A stretch of DNA of 6,458 nt from Bacillota bacterium (GTDB lineage: Bacteria > Bacillota > Clostridia > Christensenellales > CALWSW01): positions 1 to 6,458 of the forward strand of contig JAEYFO010000127.1 of the NCBI GenBank assembly GCA_023402915.1. The letters are read 5' to 3'. Under the pieces are notes generated by a model that was not told the DNA's origin, made no database searches, and saw nothing but the letters and a program-made list of their open reading frames with translations. The position numbers were made by a program, and so were the translations under genes. This document shows, in pieces, positions 1 through 5,331 of the stretch (positions within the stretch are counted from its first letter, which is position 1; each line of letters begins with the position of its first letter).

Positions 1-2
1 GG

Positions 3-179
3 GAGCGTCTGGTCGTCGTGCTGCGGTATGGCCTGGGCGAGACCCCCTGCCTTCCTCAGCGCGAAGTGGCAAAGCGCCTGGGCATCAGCCGCTCGTATGT
101 CTCCCGGATCGAAAAACGGGCGCTGGAACGGCTGCGCGACCGGCTGGAAGACGGGGAGGGCGGCGCAAAGAATACCTGA
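3..179 (+). CDS. sigK: RNA polymerase sporulation sigma factor SigK, C-terminal end (partial)
   Basis: This is the last 58 codons of a sigma-70 family factor, cut by the left edge of the window and ending at TGA 177-179. The translated piece is region 4, which binds the -35 element: an RYGL segment, then [20 protein letters not shown], the helix-turn-helix with its recognition helix, then RALERL. The wording [15 protein letters not shown] is what I know from SigK; SigE proteins usually read GISQSYISRLEK and SigG differs more, so SigK is preferred. SigK directs late mother-cell transcription, including coat and spore maturation genes, which agrees with the cotJ operon 4.6 kb downstream. The acidic, glycine-rich end ([13 protein letters not shown]) is lineage-specific. 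Regions 1-3 and any pro-sequence or intervening element cannot be seen. No terminator lies directly after the stop; the first good one is at 421-459. Confidence 0.85.
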   Translation, partial: ERLVVVLRYGLGETPCLPQREVAKRLGISRSYVSRIEKRALERLRDRLEDGEGGAKNT

Positions 180-296
180 GAGAAAGGACGGAAGTCGGGA
201 CGCGGAAGCATTGGGAGAAGTTTGGAAGGGGGGATAAAGAATCAAGAAGAAAAGTTAAAAAGGATAGTAGATAAATAACAAAATTTGGCAAAAAGA

Positions 297-325
297 TTTA
301 CAAAGAATTTCGATTTGGATAGAAT
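297..325 (+). promoter_or_regulatory. Candidate SigA promoter for a small RNA
   Basis: TTTACA at 297-302 and TAGAAT at 320-325 are separated by exactly 17 bases, each one or two bases from the SigA consensus, in an AT-rich stretch. Transcription would begin near 331-333. No protein gene with a credible ribosome binding site follows, but an intrinsic terminator does at 421-459. Sequence match only; no transcription data. Confidence 0.6.
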
Positions 326-330
326 AAAGC

Positions 331-459
331 TGTCATCTGGAGAACTGACAGGAAAGCAGTACCACAGATGCGGGTTGAAATAAAAAAATGTAAGCTCGTG
401 GAAAAATTTTTTCTCGGGCGATTGCAGCGCATCAGAATTCTGGTGCGCTGTAATTTTTT
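331..459 (+). ncRNA. Candidate small structured RNA between sigK and the SWIM operon
   Basis: A SigA-like promoter ends at 325 and an intrinsic terminator ends at 459, so a transcript of about 128 nt is predicted. It would fold into three hairpins: CTGTCA 330-335 with TGACAG 346-351; an imperfect stem 394-403/410-419; and the terminator stem 421-435/440-454. TCTG at 336-339, in the first loop, can pair with CAGA at 365-368, giving a possible H-type pseudoknot. It does not match 6S RNA, SRP RNA, tmRNA, RNase P or any riboswitch core I know, and no gene follows that it could control in cis. A 31-codon frame (368-463) starting MRVEIKKCKLVEK runs through the terminator stem and has only a distant, weak AGGAAA upstream, so a peptide product is unlikely. 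It could also be the 3' tail of a longer sigK transcript. Confidence 0.45.
421..459 (+). terminator. Strong intrinsic terminator
   Basis: A 15-bp stem, 421-435 with 440-454 (two G-U wobbles), closes on an AATT loop and is followed by six T residues (454-459). It acts on the + strand, ending the candidate small RNA and any readthrough from sigK. Confidence 0.85.
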
Positions 460-815
460 ATGAGCGAAGAACGTTTTTCAGAAAAATATTCTTCCTGCGC
501 CTGATGATCGCAGGGGGATTTCGATTTTGCACGCGCGGCAGAGCCGTCCCTCGGTTCTGCGGGAATGGAATTTTGAAAAAATACCGGCCGTCGTCTGTCG
601 TTTGCAGATCCTGATAAGCGCAGCCGCAAACGCGCAGCTGGTGCAGCTCGATTGAGATCGACTAAAACGGCGCAGTCATTCCCGGCCTTTTCGCGGCGGG
701 CGAGACGAGGCGGTATTCAGGGCTCCAATCGTCTTGGCGGAAATTCTCTGGCGGAAATCGCTACGTTTGGACGCATTGCCGGAAAGAACGCGGCAAAGGA
801 TGAGTCATAAGGCCG
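460..815. other. Gene-free stretch with small hairpins
   Basis: No reading frame here has a credible ribosome binding site or a recognisable product. Hairpins that can be seen are 538-545/553-560 (8 bp, one G-U), 599-605/626-632 (7 bp, perfect) and 648-652/657-661 (5 bp). GGCGGAAAT occurs twice, near 735-757. None has a T-tract. I found no good promoter on either strand, so I cannot say whether the stretch is transcribed. Confidence 0.5.
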
Positions 816-869
816 AATACAAAAGATACCGATCGTGCCCCGTGGACGGTCGGTATCTTTTGTATTTTT
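816..869. terminator. Long perfect hairpin, probably a bidirectional terminator
   Basis: A perfect 17-bp stem, 816-832 with 850-866, extends inward by T-G, C-G, G-C and T-A pairs to a 9-base loop. On the + strand it runs into TTTTT (865-869). On the - strand the stem itself ends in TTTTGTATT, a weaker T-tract. The nearest gene it could serve is the membrane protein/SWIM operon on the - strand, whose stop is at 988. On the + strand no protein gene precedes it. Confidence 0.7.
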
Positions 870-928
870 GGAAAAACGAAAAATTTTTACGCCCCAAAGA
901 GAATGGAACGAAACAATGACCGAAGGCA

Positions 929-973
929 AACCGGAACAGGACGGGCCGGTTCAATAGGGCGCACCGGTTTTTT
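929..973 (+). terminator. CCGG hairpin cluster ending in a T-tract
   Basis: Three complementary segments follow one another: AACCGG 929-934, CCGGTT 946-951 and ACCGG 963-967, then six T (968-973). The middle one can pair with either neighbour. Pairing 946-950/963-967 gives a short (5-bp) terminator on the + strand. Pairing 929-934/946-951 gives a 6-bp hairpin on either strand. The stems are short, so terminator activity is uncertain. Confidence 0.35.
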
Positions 974-987
974 GATGGGCCGCGGGA

Positions 988-1461
988 TCAGTCCTCGTCG
1001 TAAGGCTCCCAAATGCCGTAACGCTCCAGAAAATCTTTGTACTGCCATTGAGGACCTTCTTCCAGAAGGCGCAGGAGTTCTTCCTGCAGCTCGGCTTTTT
1101 TCATTTTGTTGACAGTGCGGAGCAGTTCCTGCTGCTCTTTTTCGTAACGCCGCTCTTCTTCTTCCTGCCAGGCCACCAGTTCCGCGCGGTAGTTCTCTGC
1201 TTCTTCCGGATGCGCCGCAAAAAACAGGGCGATTATATGCTTGCAGATGATGCGCCTCCCTGCGGCGTGGGGACAGGAACAGCGGCTTTTGCGCGGATGC
1301 GCCGGATCGATCAGCACCTCATAGGACGCGCCGTTCCGACCGGCAACAACGCCTTCGTATTGCTGCTCCGCCCTTTCAGAACAGCGCAGCACCTTTCCGT
1401 ATTTGAAATATTCATAGCCGCGATAGGCGGATGCGCCGCTGGCGAGAGACAACAGGCTCAT
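988..1461 (-). CDS. SWIM zinc-finger protein
   Basis: A 157-residue protein. Residues 61-75 form a SWIM zinc finger: C61-S-C63, then C73-K-H75, the CxC...CxH ligand set, followed by a hydrophobic IIALFF helix. SWIM domains bind zinc and are thought to contact DNA or protein partners; they occur alone in small bacterial proteins and fused to SNF2 helicases. The N-terminal part (SLASGASAYRGYEYFKYGKV) resembles the segment that usually precedes SWIM fingers. Residues about 90-136 are very rich in Glu, Lys, Arg and Leu and should form a long charged helix or coiled coil. The start is ATG 1459-1461, with AAGGAG placed 7 bases before it; longer versions would run into the upstream gene. It is the second gene of a two-gene operon, 17 bases after the membrane protein, and the ribosome binding site lies in that gap. 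Function is unknown; no helicase partner is present in the window. Confidence 0.8.
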   Translation of the reverse strand: MSLLSLASGASAYRGYEYFKYGKVLRCSERAEQQYEGVVAGRNGASYEVLIDPAHPRKSRCSCPHAAGRRIICKHIIALFFAAHPEEAENYRAELVAWQEEEERRYEKEQQELLRTVNKMKKAELQEELLRLLEEGPQWQYKDFLERYGIWEPYDED

Positions 1462-1478
1462 GGGCCGCTCCTTTCGAA

Positions 1479-2024
1479 TTATGGACGCCCCATCAGGCGA
1501 GGACGGATCCGTTCGGCATAATACCCGGCGCACAGGCCGAAAAACCAGTCCAGCGCGAAAAACAGCGGCTGGAGCGCCGCAGCGCCCGCGATCACCGCCC
1601 AGAGGGGCAGCGACAAAAACGCTGTGGGCGACAAGCCGGTCAGCAGCCGGAGCGCGCCCGCCCACAGCAGCAGCCCGCCGTCAAAGCACAGAAGCAGCAC
1701 GATGCGGCGAACCAGGGGCGGACGCTGAGAAAGCGCGTCGCGCACGACGGCGTACCAGCCCAGGAAACAGCCGTAGGGCAGCAGGGAGACCCGGTTCGGC
1801 AGCAGGAAAAAGCCCAGCGCGCAAACCGCGGCAAAGGAAAGCAGCGCCGTGCCCCGCAGCCCCTCGCCGAGAAACAGCAGCGGGAGGAGCGCGCACAGAA
1901 AATAAAATCCCGCGCGGCCCGCAGGCGCGGCGGAAGCGGCATAGAGCGTGAGAAAGGACAGAGCCGTCACGATACCGCCCAGCGCCAGGCGGCGGGCGGG
2001 CGAAGAAAATCGAGAGGAATTCAT
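1479..2024 (-). CDS. Multi-spanning membrane protein of unknown function
   Basis: A 181-residue, strongly hydrophobic protein. Five or six membrane segments can be drawn at about 15-32, 38-53, 58-74, 80-95, 106-129 and 137-165. The N-terminus carries several arginines (R5, R11, R12) before the first segment and the C-terminus is basic (ERIRPRLMGRP), which suggests both ends are cytoplasmic if the number of segments is even. The opening RRLALGGIVTALSFLTLYAA is typical of small conserved membrane proteins of Clostridia and is reminiscent of substrate-binding (S) components of ECF transporters, but I see no motif that identifies a substrate. The start is ATG 2022-2024, with an excellent AGGAGGG 7 bases upstream. 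It leads an operon with the SWIM protein. A hairpin with T-rich flanks sits about 70-130 bases upstream of the start. Confidence 0.75.
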   Translation of the reverse strand: MNSSRFSSPARRLALGGIVTALSFLTLYAASAAPAGRAGFYFLCALLPLLFLGEGLRGTALLSFAAVCALGFFLLPNRVSLLPYGCFLGWYAVVRDALSQRPPLVRRIVLLLCFDGGLLLWAGALRLLTGLSPTAFLSLPLWAVIAGAAALQPLFFALDWFFGLCAGYYAERIRPRLMGRP

Positions 2025-2093
2025 GCAAAACCCTCCTAAAGACGAATGGAGCTTCAAAAAGCGGGGTTGCTCCGGAAAAACGTTCGAAAACAG

Positions 2094-2156
2094 AAAAGCC
2101 GTCTGCGGGAAGGCGTTCCGGCCGTTGGACGAACCCTCCGGAGCAGACCGGCTTTT
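2094..2156. promoter_or_regulatory. Leader hairpin upstream of the membrane protein operon
   Basis: AAAAGCC plus GTCTGC (2094-2106) pairs with GCAGAC plus GGCTTTT (2143-2156), 13 bp with one bulged C at 2149, around a 36-base GC-rich loop. On the - strand the stem ends in CTTTTCTGTTTT and lies 70-130 bases before the membrane protein start. It could therefore be an attenuator or the terminator of an upstream transcript. On the + strand it ends in TTTTT. No known riboswitch or T-box sequence was recognised in it. Confidence 0.4.
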
Positions 2157-2224
2157 TGGCGGAAGAATTTTTGAAAAATTGCCGCGCACGCTTTGACGAA
2201 GTTTTTTCTGGGGAAAAAGAAGTT

Positions 2225-2258
2225 AAAACCGGAACGTTCCGCCGAATGCACCGGTTTT
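2225..2258 (-). terminator. Possible terminator downstream of the DnaJ gene
   Basis: AAAACCGG 2225-2232 pairs with CCGGTTTT 2251-2258 around an 18-base loop. On the - strand it is followed by AACTTCTTTTT. It is the first T-rich hairpin I can find leftward of the J-domain gene, but it lies over 600 bases from its stop, so the link is tentative. Confidence 0.3.
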
Positions 2259-2884
2259 CAAAAAAGCGAAAAAATCGTTCAGCCAAACCGGCAGGCATTT
2301 GAGGGAGCAGGAAAACGAAGAAGTTTGCCGCCTGTTGGGAAGCAATCTGTCCCCAATGGATGCAGCGCTTCAAAAGGCGGCAATGCGGCGCGCGAAGTAA
2401 AGGGGGGAGCGCAGGGAGACGGGTTTTTCAAATGTGAAACCGGCAACAGCGGATCGCAGCGCGCTTTCGAAACAATGAAAAAACCAGCCGCGCCGTTACA
2501 AAACAGCGCTATCGATCGACAAGGGGGCATACGATTCTTGCCGTGCTCGTCGTCGCGCGTCACGAGGGGAGGGGGGATACGGGTCAAACTCACCCGCGAT
2601 ACACAATGTACCTCGGAGGGAAAGATGGTTTTTCTGATGAGACGCCGATGCGCGCCTAACTTTGAAACGGCTTTTCCCGTGTGAACAGAGGGGAGAAAAG
2701 CTTTCACCCGAAACGCGCTGTATGCCCCGAAGGAGAAGCGTGTCTGGCTTGACGGGAAGAGACAACTTTGCGATGAGCGAAAGCCGTCGCCCATGCCCGA
2801 AACGGGATCGCGCCTGCTCGGCGGAAACCGATGCGTTTAGACCTTTCGCCGCGGGAAAAGGCAACTGCGCAGGCCGGAAAGCGC

Positions 2885-3526
2885 TCAGCAGCAGCGGATG
2901 AAGTCGCCGCCCATGCATTCGCAGCAGCAGTCCAGACACCAGAGCGTCTGGCAGACCTGGCACACGTCCAGACCGCCGCCGTTTCCGGTCGTGGGACGGC
3001 CATAGGTGCGGTAGGAGTTGGTCAGCGTGGTGTATGCGTTGCGGTATTCGGCGTTCGAAGGATCCATCTGCGTGGCGCGACCGATGTTTTCCCGCGCGGT
3101 ATCGTAGGCGCCGCGCCGCAGGGCGATCACGCCGCTGAGGTAGTACCACTCTGCCGTCCGGTCGGGAATGGAGTTGAGCACGCTTTGCGCCATGTTCAAA
3201 TTGCCGGCGGAAAGCAGCTGGCGCACCCGCTGGAACTGGCTGAAGGAATTGCCATAGCTGCCCGCGCCGGAGGAAGAACCGCCGGAGTAGCCGCCGGAAT
3301 AGCTCCCGGAAGAAGAGCCGGACGCGCCGGACGAACGGCCCGCCCGCTGCTTGGTGATGAGGTCATAGGCCTCGTTGACCTGCTTGAGCTTTTCGTTGGC
3401 CAGATCCTTGAGGGGATTGTCCGCAAATTGATCCGGGTGATATTTTTTGACCAGCTCGCGGTAAGCGCGGCGGATCTCTTCGTCGGAGGCGGTTTCGGAC
3501 ACGCCCAGAACTTCGTATGGATTCAT
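2885..3526 (-). CDS. J-domain protein with Ser/Gly linker and cysteine-rich tail
   Basis: A 213-residue protein in three parts. Residues 1-60 are a J domain with the invariant HPD at 30-32, which stimulates the ATPase of DnaK/Hsp70. Residues 62-95 are a serine/glycine/tyrosine linker. Residues 96-178 are helical and look like one or two TPR units ([18 protein letters not shown], then the [11 protein letters not shown] helix). The last 25 residues carry nine cysteines (189, 192, 197, 200, 201, 202, 204, 212, 213), with two CxxC steps and a CCC run, so they may bind zinc or another metal. It lacks the zinc-finger domain and C-terminal fold of true DnaJ, so it is a specialised co-chaperone. The start ATG 3524-3526 has AGGAG 7 bases upstream. 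It follows the DUF5685 gene by 171 bases, and the two may share a transcript. A possible -10 element (TATACT, 3580-3585 on the - strand) has no good -35. Confidence 0.88.
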   Translation of the reverse strand: MNPYEVLGVSETASDEEIRRAYRELVKKYHPDQFADNPLKDLANEKLKQVNEAYDLITKQRAGRSSGASGSSSGSYSGGYSGGSSSGAGSYGNSFSQFQRVRQLLSAGNLNMAQSVLNSIPDRTAEWYYLSGVIALRRGAYDTARENIGRATQMDPSNAEYRNAYTTLTNSYRTYGRPTTGNGGGLDVCQVCQTLWCLDCCCECMGGDFIRCC

Positions 3527-3697
3527 CAGGTAGCTCCTTTTATCGAAAATGGCACGATTGCCCGGAAAATTCTATTTTCAGTATAAACCAGTTTGGGGGA
3601 AAAAGCACGGACTTCTCGGAGAAATCAGTGGTTTTTCTGCCTGTTTGGACGCAAAAAGCGTCTCAAATTTCAAAAAAAGTCAGTCGCGCTCCGGCGG

Positions 3698-4615
3698 TCA
3701 AAGCGGCTGCTTCGGCGTTTTCGAACCGCCCGCTTCCTTGGCGGCCCGTTTTGCTTCTGCTCTCGTGCAGCCGCAGAGCACCTGATCCGTGCGGGTCACG
3801 GCGCCCTCGCCCAGGATGTTGGCCACAATGGGGGAAAGGCTGTTGCCCGGCAGAAGCGCGGCGGTTTTGCCCGCTTCCAAAAGGGAGTTGAGCAGCCCGA
3901 AGCGCACCCGCTCCTTTTCGGCTTTCACCCCTTCCACAGAACCGAATTGACGCAGCAGCACATTGTAGCAGCCGCTTTTTGCATCCTTTTCCAAATCGTC
4001 CCACGCGTCCAGCAGATAGACCCAGCGGCCCAGATTCAAGCCGATCCAGCTGAGCGCCTCTTGGTGGGCGGCGGACAGCGCTTTTCCCGCGGGCAGGCCG
4101 GAAACGATGGCTTCCATGCACTGCCCGAAGGCCAGCGCCGGTTCGTCCAGCCGGTCGCAGTGTTCTTTTTCGAGGGAAGAAAGCGCGCTCATGCCCCTTT
4201 GAATGCCCGCCTGCACGGCGTCCTCCAGCCGCAGGCAGGCTTTTTTTGCGCCGGGGCGAAGAAGCGCCGTGCCCAGCGCGCCGCGGACGGGGTGCTCGTC
4301 CTGCCGGTCGTCCCGGCATTTGAGCAGCGCCAGATAGAGATTGACAGCGGCGGCATAGCTGGTGTCGGCGTTGGGCTCGGTGACGAAAATGCGCTTCCAG
4401 GGCTTCAACGGGCAGCGGCCGGGCAGAGGGCGCACGCCCGCGCTCATCGATCCGCCAAGGAGCGAAAGAAACGCCGCGTCATATGTCAGCGACAGGCTCG
4501 AACAAAGGCCGCATTCCTTTCGCAGGCAGCGGCACACGCCGCAGTAATGGGCGCGATAGGTGGAAAATTCCCGCACCTTCAGCTCGTCGCGCAGGGGAGT
4601 CAGATAGCCGAACAT
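3698..4615 (-). CDS. DUF5685 family protein
   Basis: A 305-residue protein with the N-terminus typical of DUF5685 (MFGYLTPLRDELKVREFS, then YRAHYCGVC), a family of Clostridia without assigned function. Five cysteines cluster at 25, 28, 30, 36 and 38 and CGC occurs at 281-283, which could hold a metal. The body is predicted mostly helical. Two acidic motifs stand out: DDRQD (102-106) after a hydrophobic helix, and DAWDDLEKD (203-211), also after a hydrophobic helix. Such a pair about 100 residues apart resembles the Mg-diphosphate sites of class I isoprenoid synthases; this is inference, not an established assignment. The start is ATG 4613-4615, where the family N-terminus begins, with AAGGG about 10 bases upstream; a longer in-frame extension reaches past the promoter and is rejected. 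A SigA promoter at 4686-4714 precedes it and the J-domain gene follows it, an association I know from related genomes. Confidence 0.82.
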   Translation of the reverse strand: MFGYLTPLRDELKVREFSTYRAHYCGVCRCLRKECGLCSSLSLTYDAAFLSLLGGSMSAGVRPLPGRCPLKPWKRIFVTEPNADTSYAAAVNLYLALLKCRDDRQDEHPVRGALGTALLRPGAKKACLRLEDAVQAGIQRGMSALSSLEKEHCDRLDEPALAFGQCMEAIVSGLPAGKALSAAHQEALSWIGLNLGRWVYLLDAWDDLEKDAKSGCYNVLLRQFGSVEGVKAEKERVRFGLLNSLLEAGKTAALLPGNSLSPIVANILGEGAVTRTDQVLCGCTRAEAKRAAKEAGGSKTPKQPL

Positions 4616-4639
4616 CAAACAAAAGCCCTTTCTGTTGCC

Positions 4640-4684
4640 GGATGGAGCACGCCCCGTCTTGCCGGAACGGGGGAGTGCTTTTCT
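4640..4684 (-). promoter_or_regulatory. Hairpin at the 5' end of the DUF5685 transcript
   Basis: AGCAC and CCCCGT on the left pair with ACGGGG and AGTGCT on the right, with a small interruption, around a loop containing CTTGCCGGA. If transcription on the - strand starts near 4679, this stem forms right at the transcript's 5' end, where such stems can protect mRNA from decay. On the + strand the stem is followed by TTTTCTT, but no + gene precedes it. Confidence 0.4.
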
Positions 4685-4685
4685 T

Positions 4686-4714
4686 ATTGTACCGTTTGAT
4701 CGTTTCACGCGCAA
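4686..4714 (-). promoter_or_regulatory. SigA-type promoter for the DUF5685 gene
   Basis: On the - strand TTGCGC (4714-4709) and TACAAT (4691-4686) are separated by exactly 17 bases. The predicted start, near 4679, gives a leader of about 64 nt before the ATG at 4615. It overlaps the proposed cotJ promoter on the other strand. Confidence 0.6.
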
Positions 4715-4734
4715 CCGCTTTGGGGCATAGGATA
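4707..4734 (+). promoter_or_regulatory. Candidate SigK/SigE-like promoter of the cotJ operon
   Basis: CATAGGATA at 4726-4734 fits the SigK -10 consensus CATAnnnTA, and an AC at 4707-4708 lies 17 bases before it, as in SigK -35 elements. The SigE -35 element (ATA-containing) is not apparent. In Bacillus subtilis cotJ is SigE-dependent, and the two sigma factors share -10 preferences. The leader to cotJA would be about 85-90 nt. The -35 match is only two bases, so confidence is modest. Confidence 0.35.
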
Positions 4735-4828
4735 TTCCACAGGGACGGAGAGGAACACCGCTTTGGTTTTTCCGTTTCGAATCAGGCCGTGAAAGAGCGC
4801 TTTTGCGGCAGGATAAGGAGGGTTTTTC

Positions 4829-5053
4829 ATGTACAGCAAAAACAGCTGCGGCTGCGGCCGCGCGGATCAGTGGCAGCGGGAGCGGCAGGCGGCGCAGAGC
4901 CGTCCGCAGGCCGCGTCCGTGCCCGCCGCGCGAAACGATCTGCGGCTTTCCCGCGCCTATGTGCCGTTCCAGACCTTTGGCGAACGGTTCGCCCCGGCGG
5001 AAGCGCTGCAAAAGGGCTCGCTCTTTGTGGCGCTGTATCAGCCGTATTGCTGA
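4829..5053 (+). CDS. cotJA: Spore coat-associated protein CotJA
   Basis: A 74-residue protein. The conserved CotJA core fills residues 38-74: LRLSRAYVPFQTFGERFAP, then AEALQKGSLFVALYQPY, the pattern of a short motif with AYVPxQ and the ALxxGTLFxxLYxPY ending. Residues 1-37 are a lineage-variable Gln/Arg/Ala-rich extension opening with SCGCG, and a final Cys ends the protein, so three cysteines could cross-link it in the coat. CotJA is needed for, or interacts with, CotJC in the inner coat of B. subtilis. The start ATG 4829-4831 has AAGGAGGG at 4815-4822, 6 bases upstream. It is the first gene of cotJA-cotJB-cotJC, with 14 bases to cotJB. The length is close to the usual roughly 80 residues. 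Confidence 0.9.
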   Translation: MYSKNSCGCGRADQWQRERQAAQSRPQAASVPAARNDLRLSRAYVPFQTFGERFAPAEALQKGSLFVALYQPYC

Positions 5054-5067
5054 AGGGAGGGAGCGTT

Positions 5068-5319
5068 ATGAACGAACGGGCAAGAGAACTGCTCCGGCAG
5101 ATTTATGAAATGGAGTTCACCTGCATCGAATTGCAGCTTTATCTGGATACCCATCCGGACGACCAGCAGGCGCAGCAGGAATTTATCCGCCATTCCCGCC
5201 ACCTGCGGGAGCTGAAGGCGGCTTATGACAGGGAAGTCGCACCGCTGCACAATTTTGGATATTCTTCCATCGAGACGGGCAGCTGGGTCACCGCGGCCCC
5301 GTGGCCGTGGGAATGTTAG
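5068..5319 (+). CDS. cotJB: Spore coat protein CotJB
   Basis: An 83-residue protein matching CotJB along its length: the helical MEFTCIELQLYLDTHPDD segment (15-32), a second helix rich in His, Arg and Gln (36-55), then FGY and the tryptophan-rich end with W73 and APWPWE (77-82), the hallmark PWPWE tail. CotJB is a small coat component made in the mother cell; its biochemical role is not known. The start ATG 5068-5070 follows AAGGGAGGG at 5053-5061. The stop TAG 5317-5319 overlaps the ribosome binding site of cotJC, so the two are likely translationally coupled. Length is normal for the family. Confidence 0.92.
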   Translation: MNERARELLRQIYEMEFTCIELQLYLDTHPDDQQAQQEFIRHSRHLRELKAAYDREVAPLHNFGYSSIETGSWVTAAPWPWEC

Positions 5320-5331
5320 GAGGGCCGGGCC

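Larger units (their letters stand above)
2025..2884. other. 860-base gene-free region
   Basis: Open frames exist on both strands, but they overlap each other, have no Shine-Dalgarno sequence at a sensible distance, are rich in Arg, Pro, Ser and Cys in the manner of noise, and resemble no family I know. I see no transposase remnant, tRNA or CRISPR repeat. It contains two hairpins, at 2094-2156 and 2225-2258. The rest includes purine-rich patches (for example around 2398-2425 and 2560-2580). It must hold the 5' leader of the membrane protein operon and the 3' end of the DUF5685-DnaJ transcript. No clear SigA promoter for the membrane protein gene could be found. Confidence 0.5.

Noticed and set aside
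28..237. Open frame on the + strand over the sigK tail
   Set aside because: It is another frame of the sigma factor, whose region 4 motif fixes the true frame.
297..459. Known riboswitch or 6S/SRP RNA
   Set aside because: None of the conserved cores I know is present, and no gene follows that could be controlled in cis.
368..463. 31-codon peptide MRVEIKKCKLVEK... in the candidate small RNA
   Set aside because: The ribosome binding site is weak and about 12 bases away, and the frame crosses the terminator stem, so translation is unlikely.
1431..2039. Long + strand frames (202 and 163 residues) rich in Arg, Gln and Ala
   Set aside because: They are antisense to the membrane protein gene, which has a strong ribosome binding site and clear membrane segments.
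2193..2794. Frames of 163 (+) and 171 (-) residues in the gene-free region
   Set aside because: They overlap each other, lack ribosome binding sites and family features, and have noise-like composition.
2831..3586. 251-residue + strand frame
   Set aside because: It is antisense to the J-domain gene, where HPD and domain order prove the - strand frame.
3593..4699. 368-residue + strand frame
   Set aside because: It is antisense to the DUF5685 gene and has no recognisable domain.
4616..5011. N-terminal extension of the DUF5685 protein to 437 residues
   Set aside because: It would run through the SigA promoter and the cotJA gene; the family N-terminus begins at 4615.
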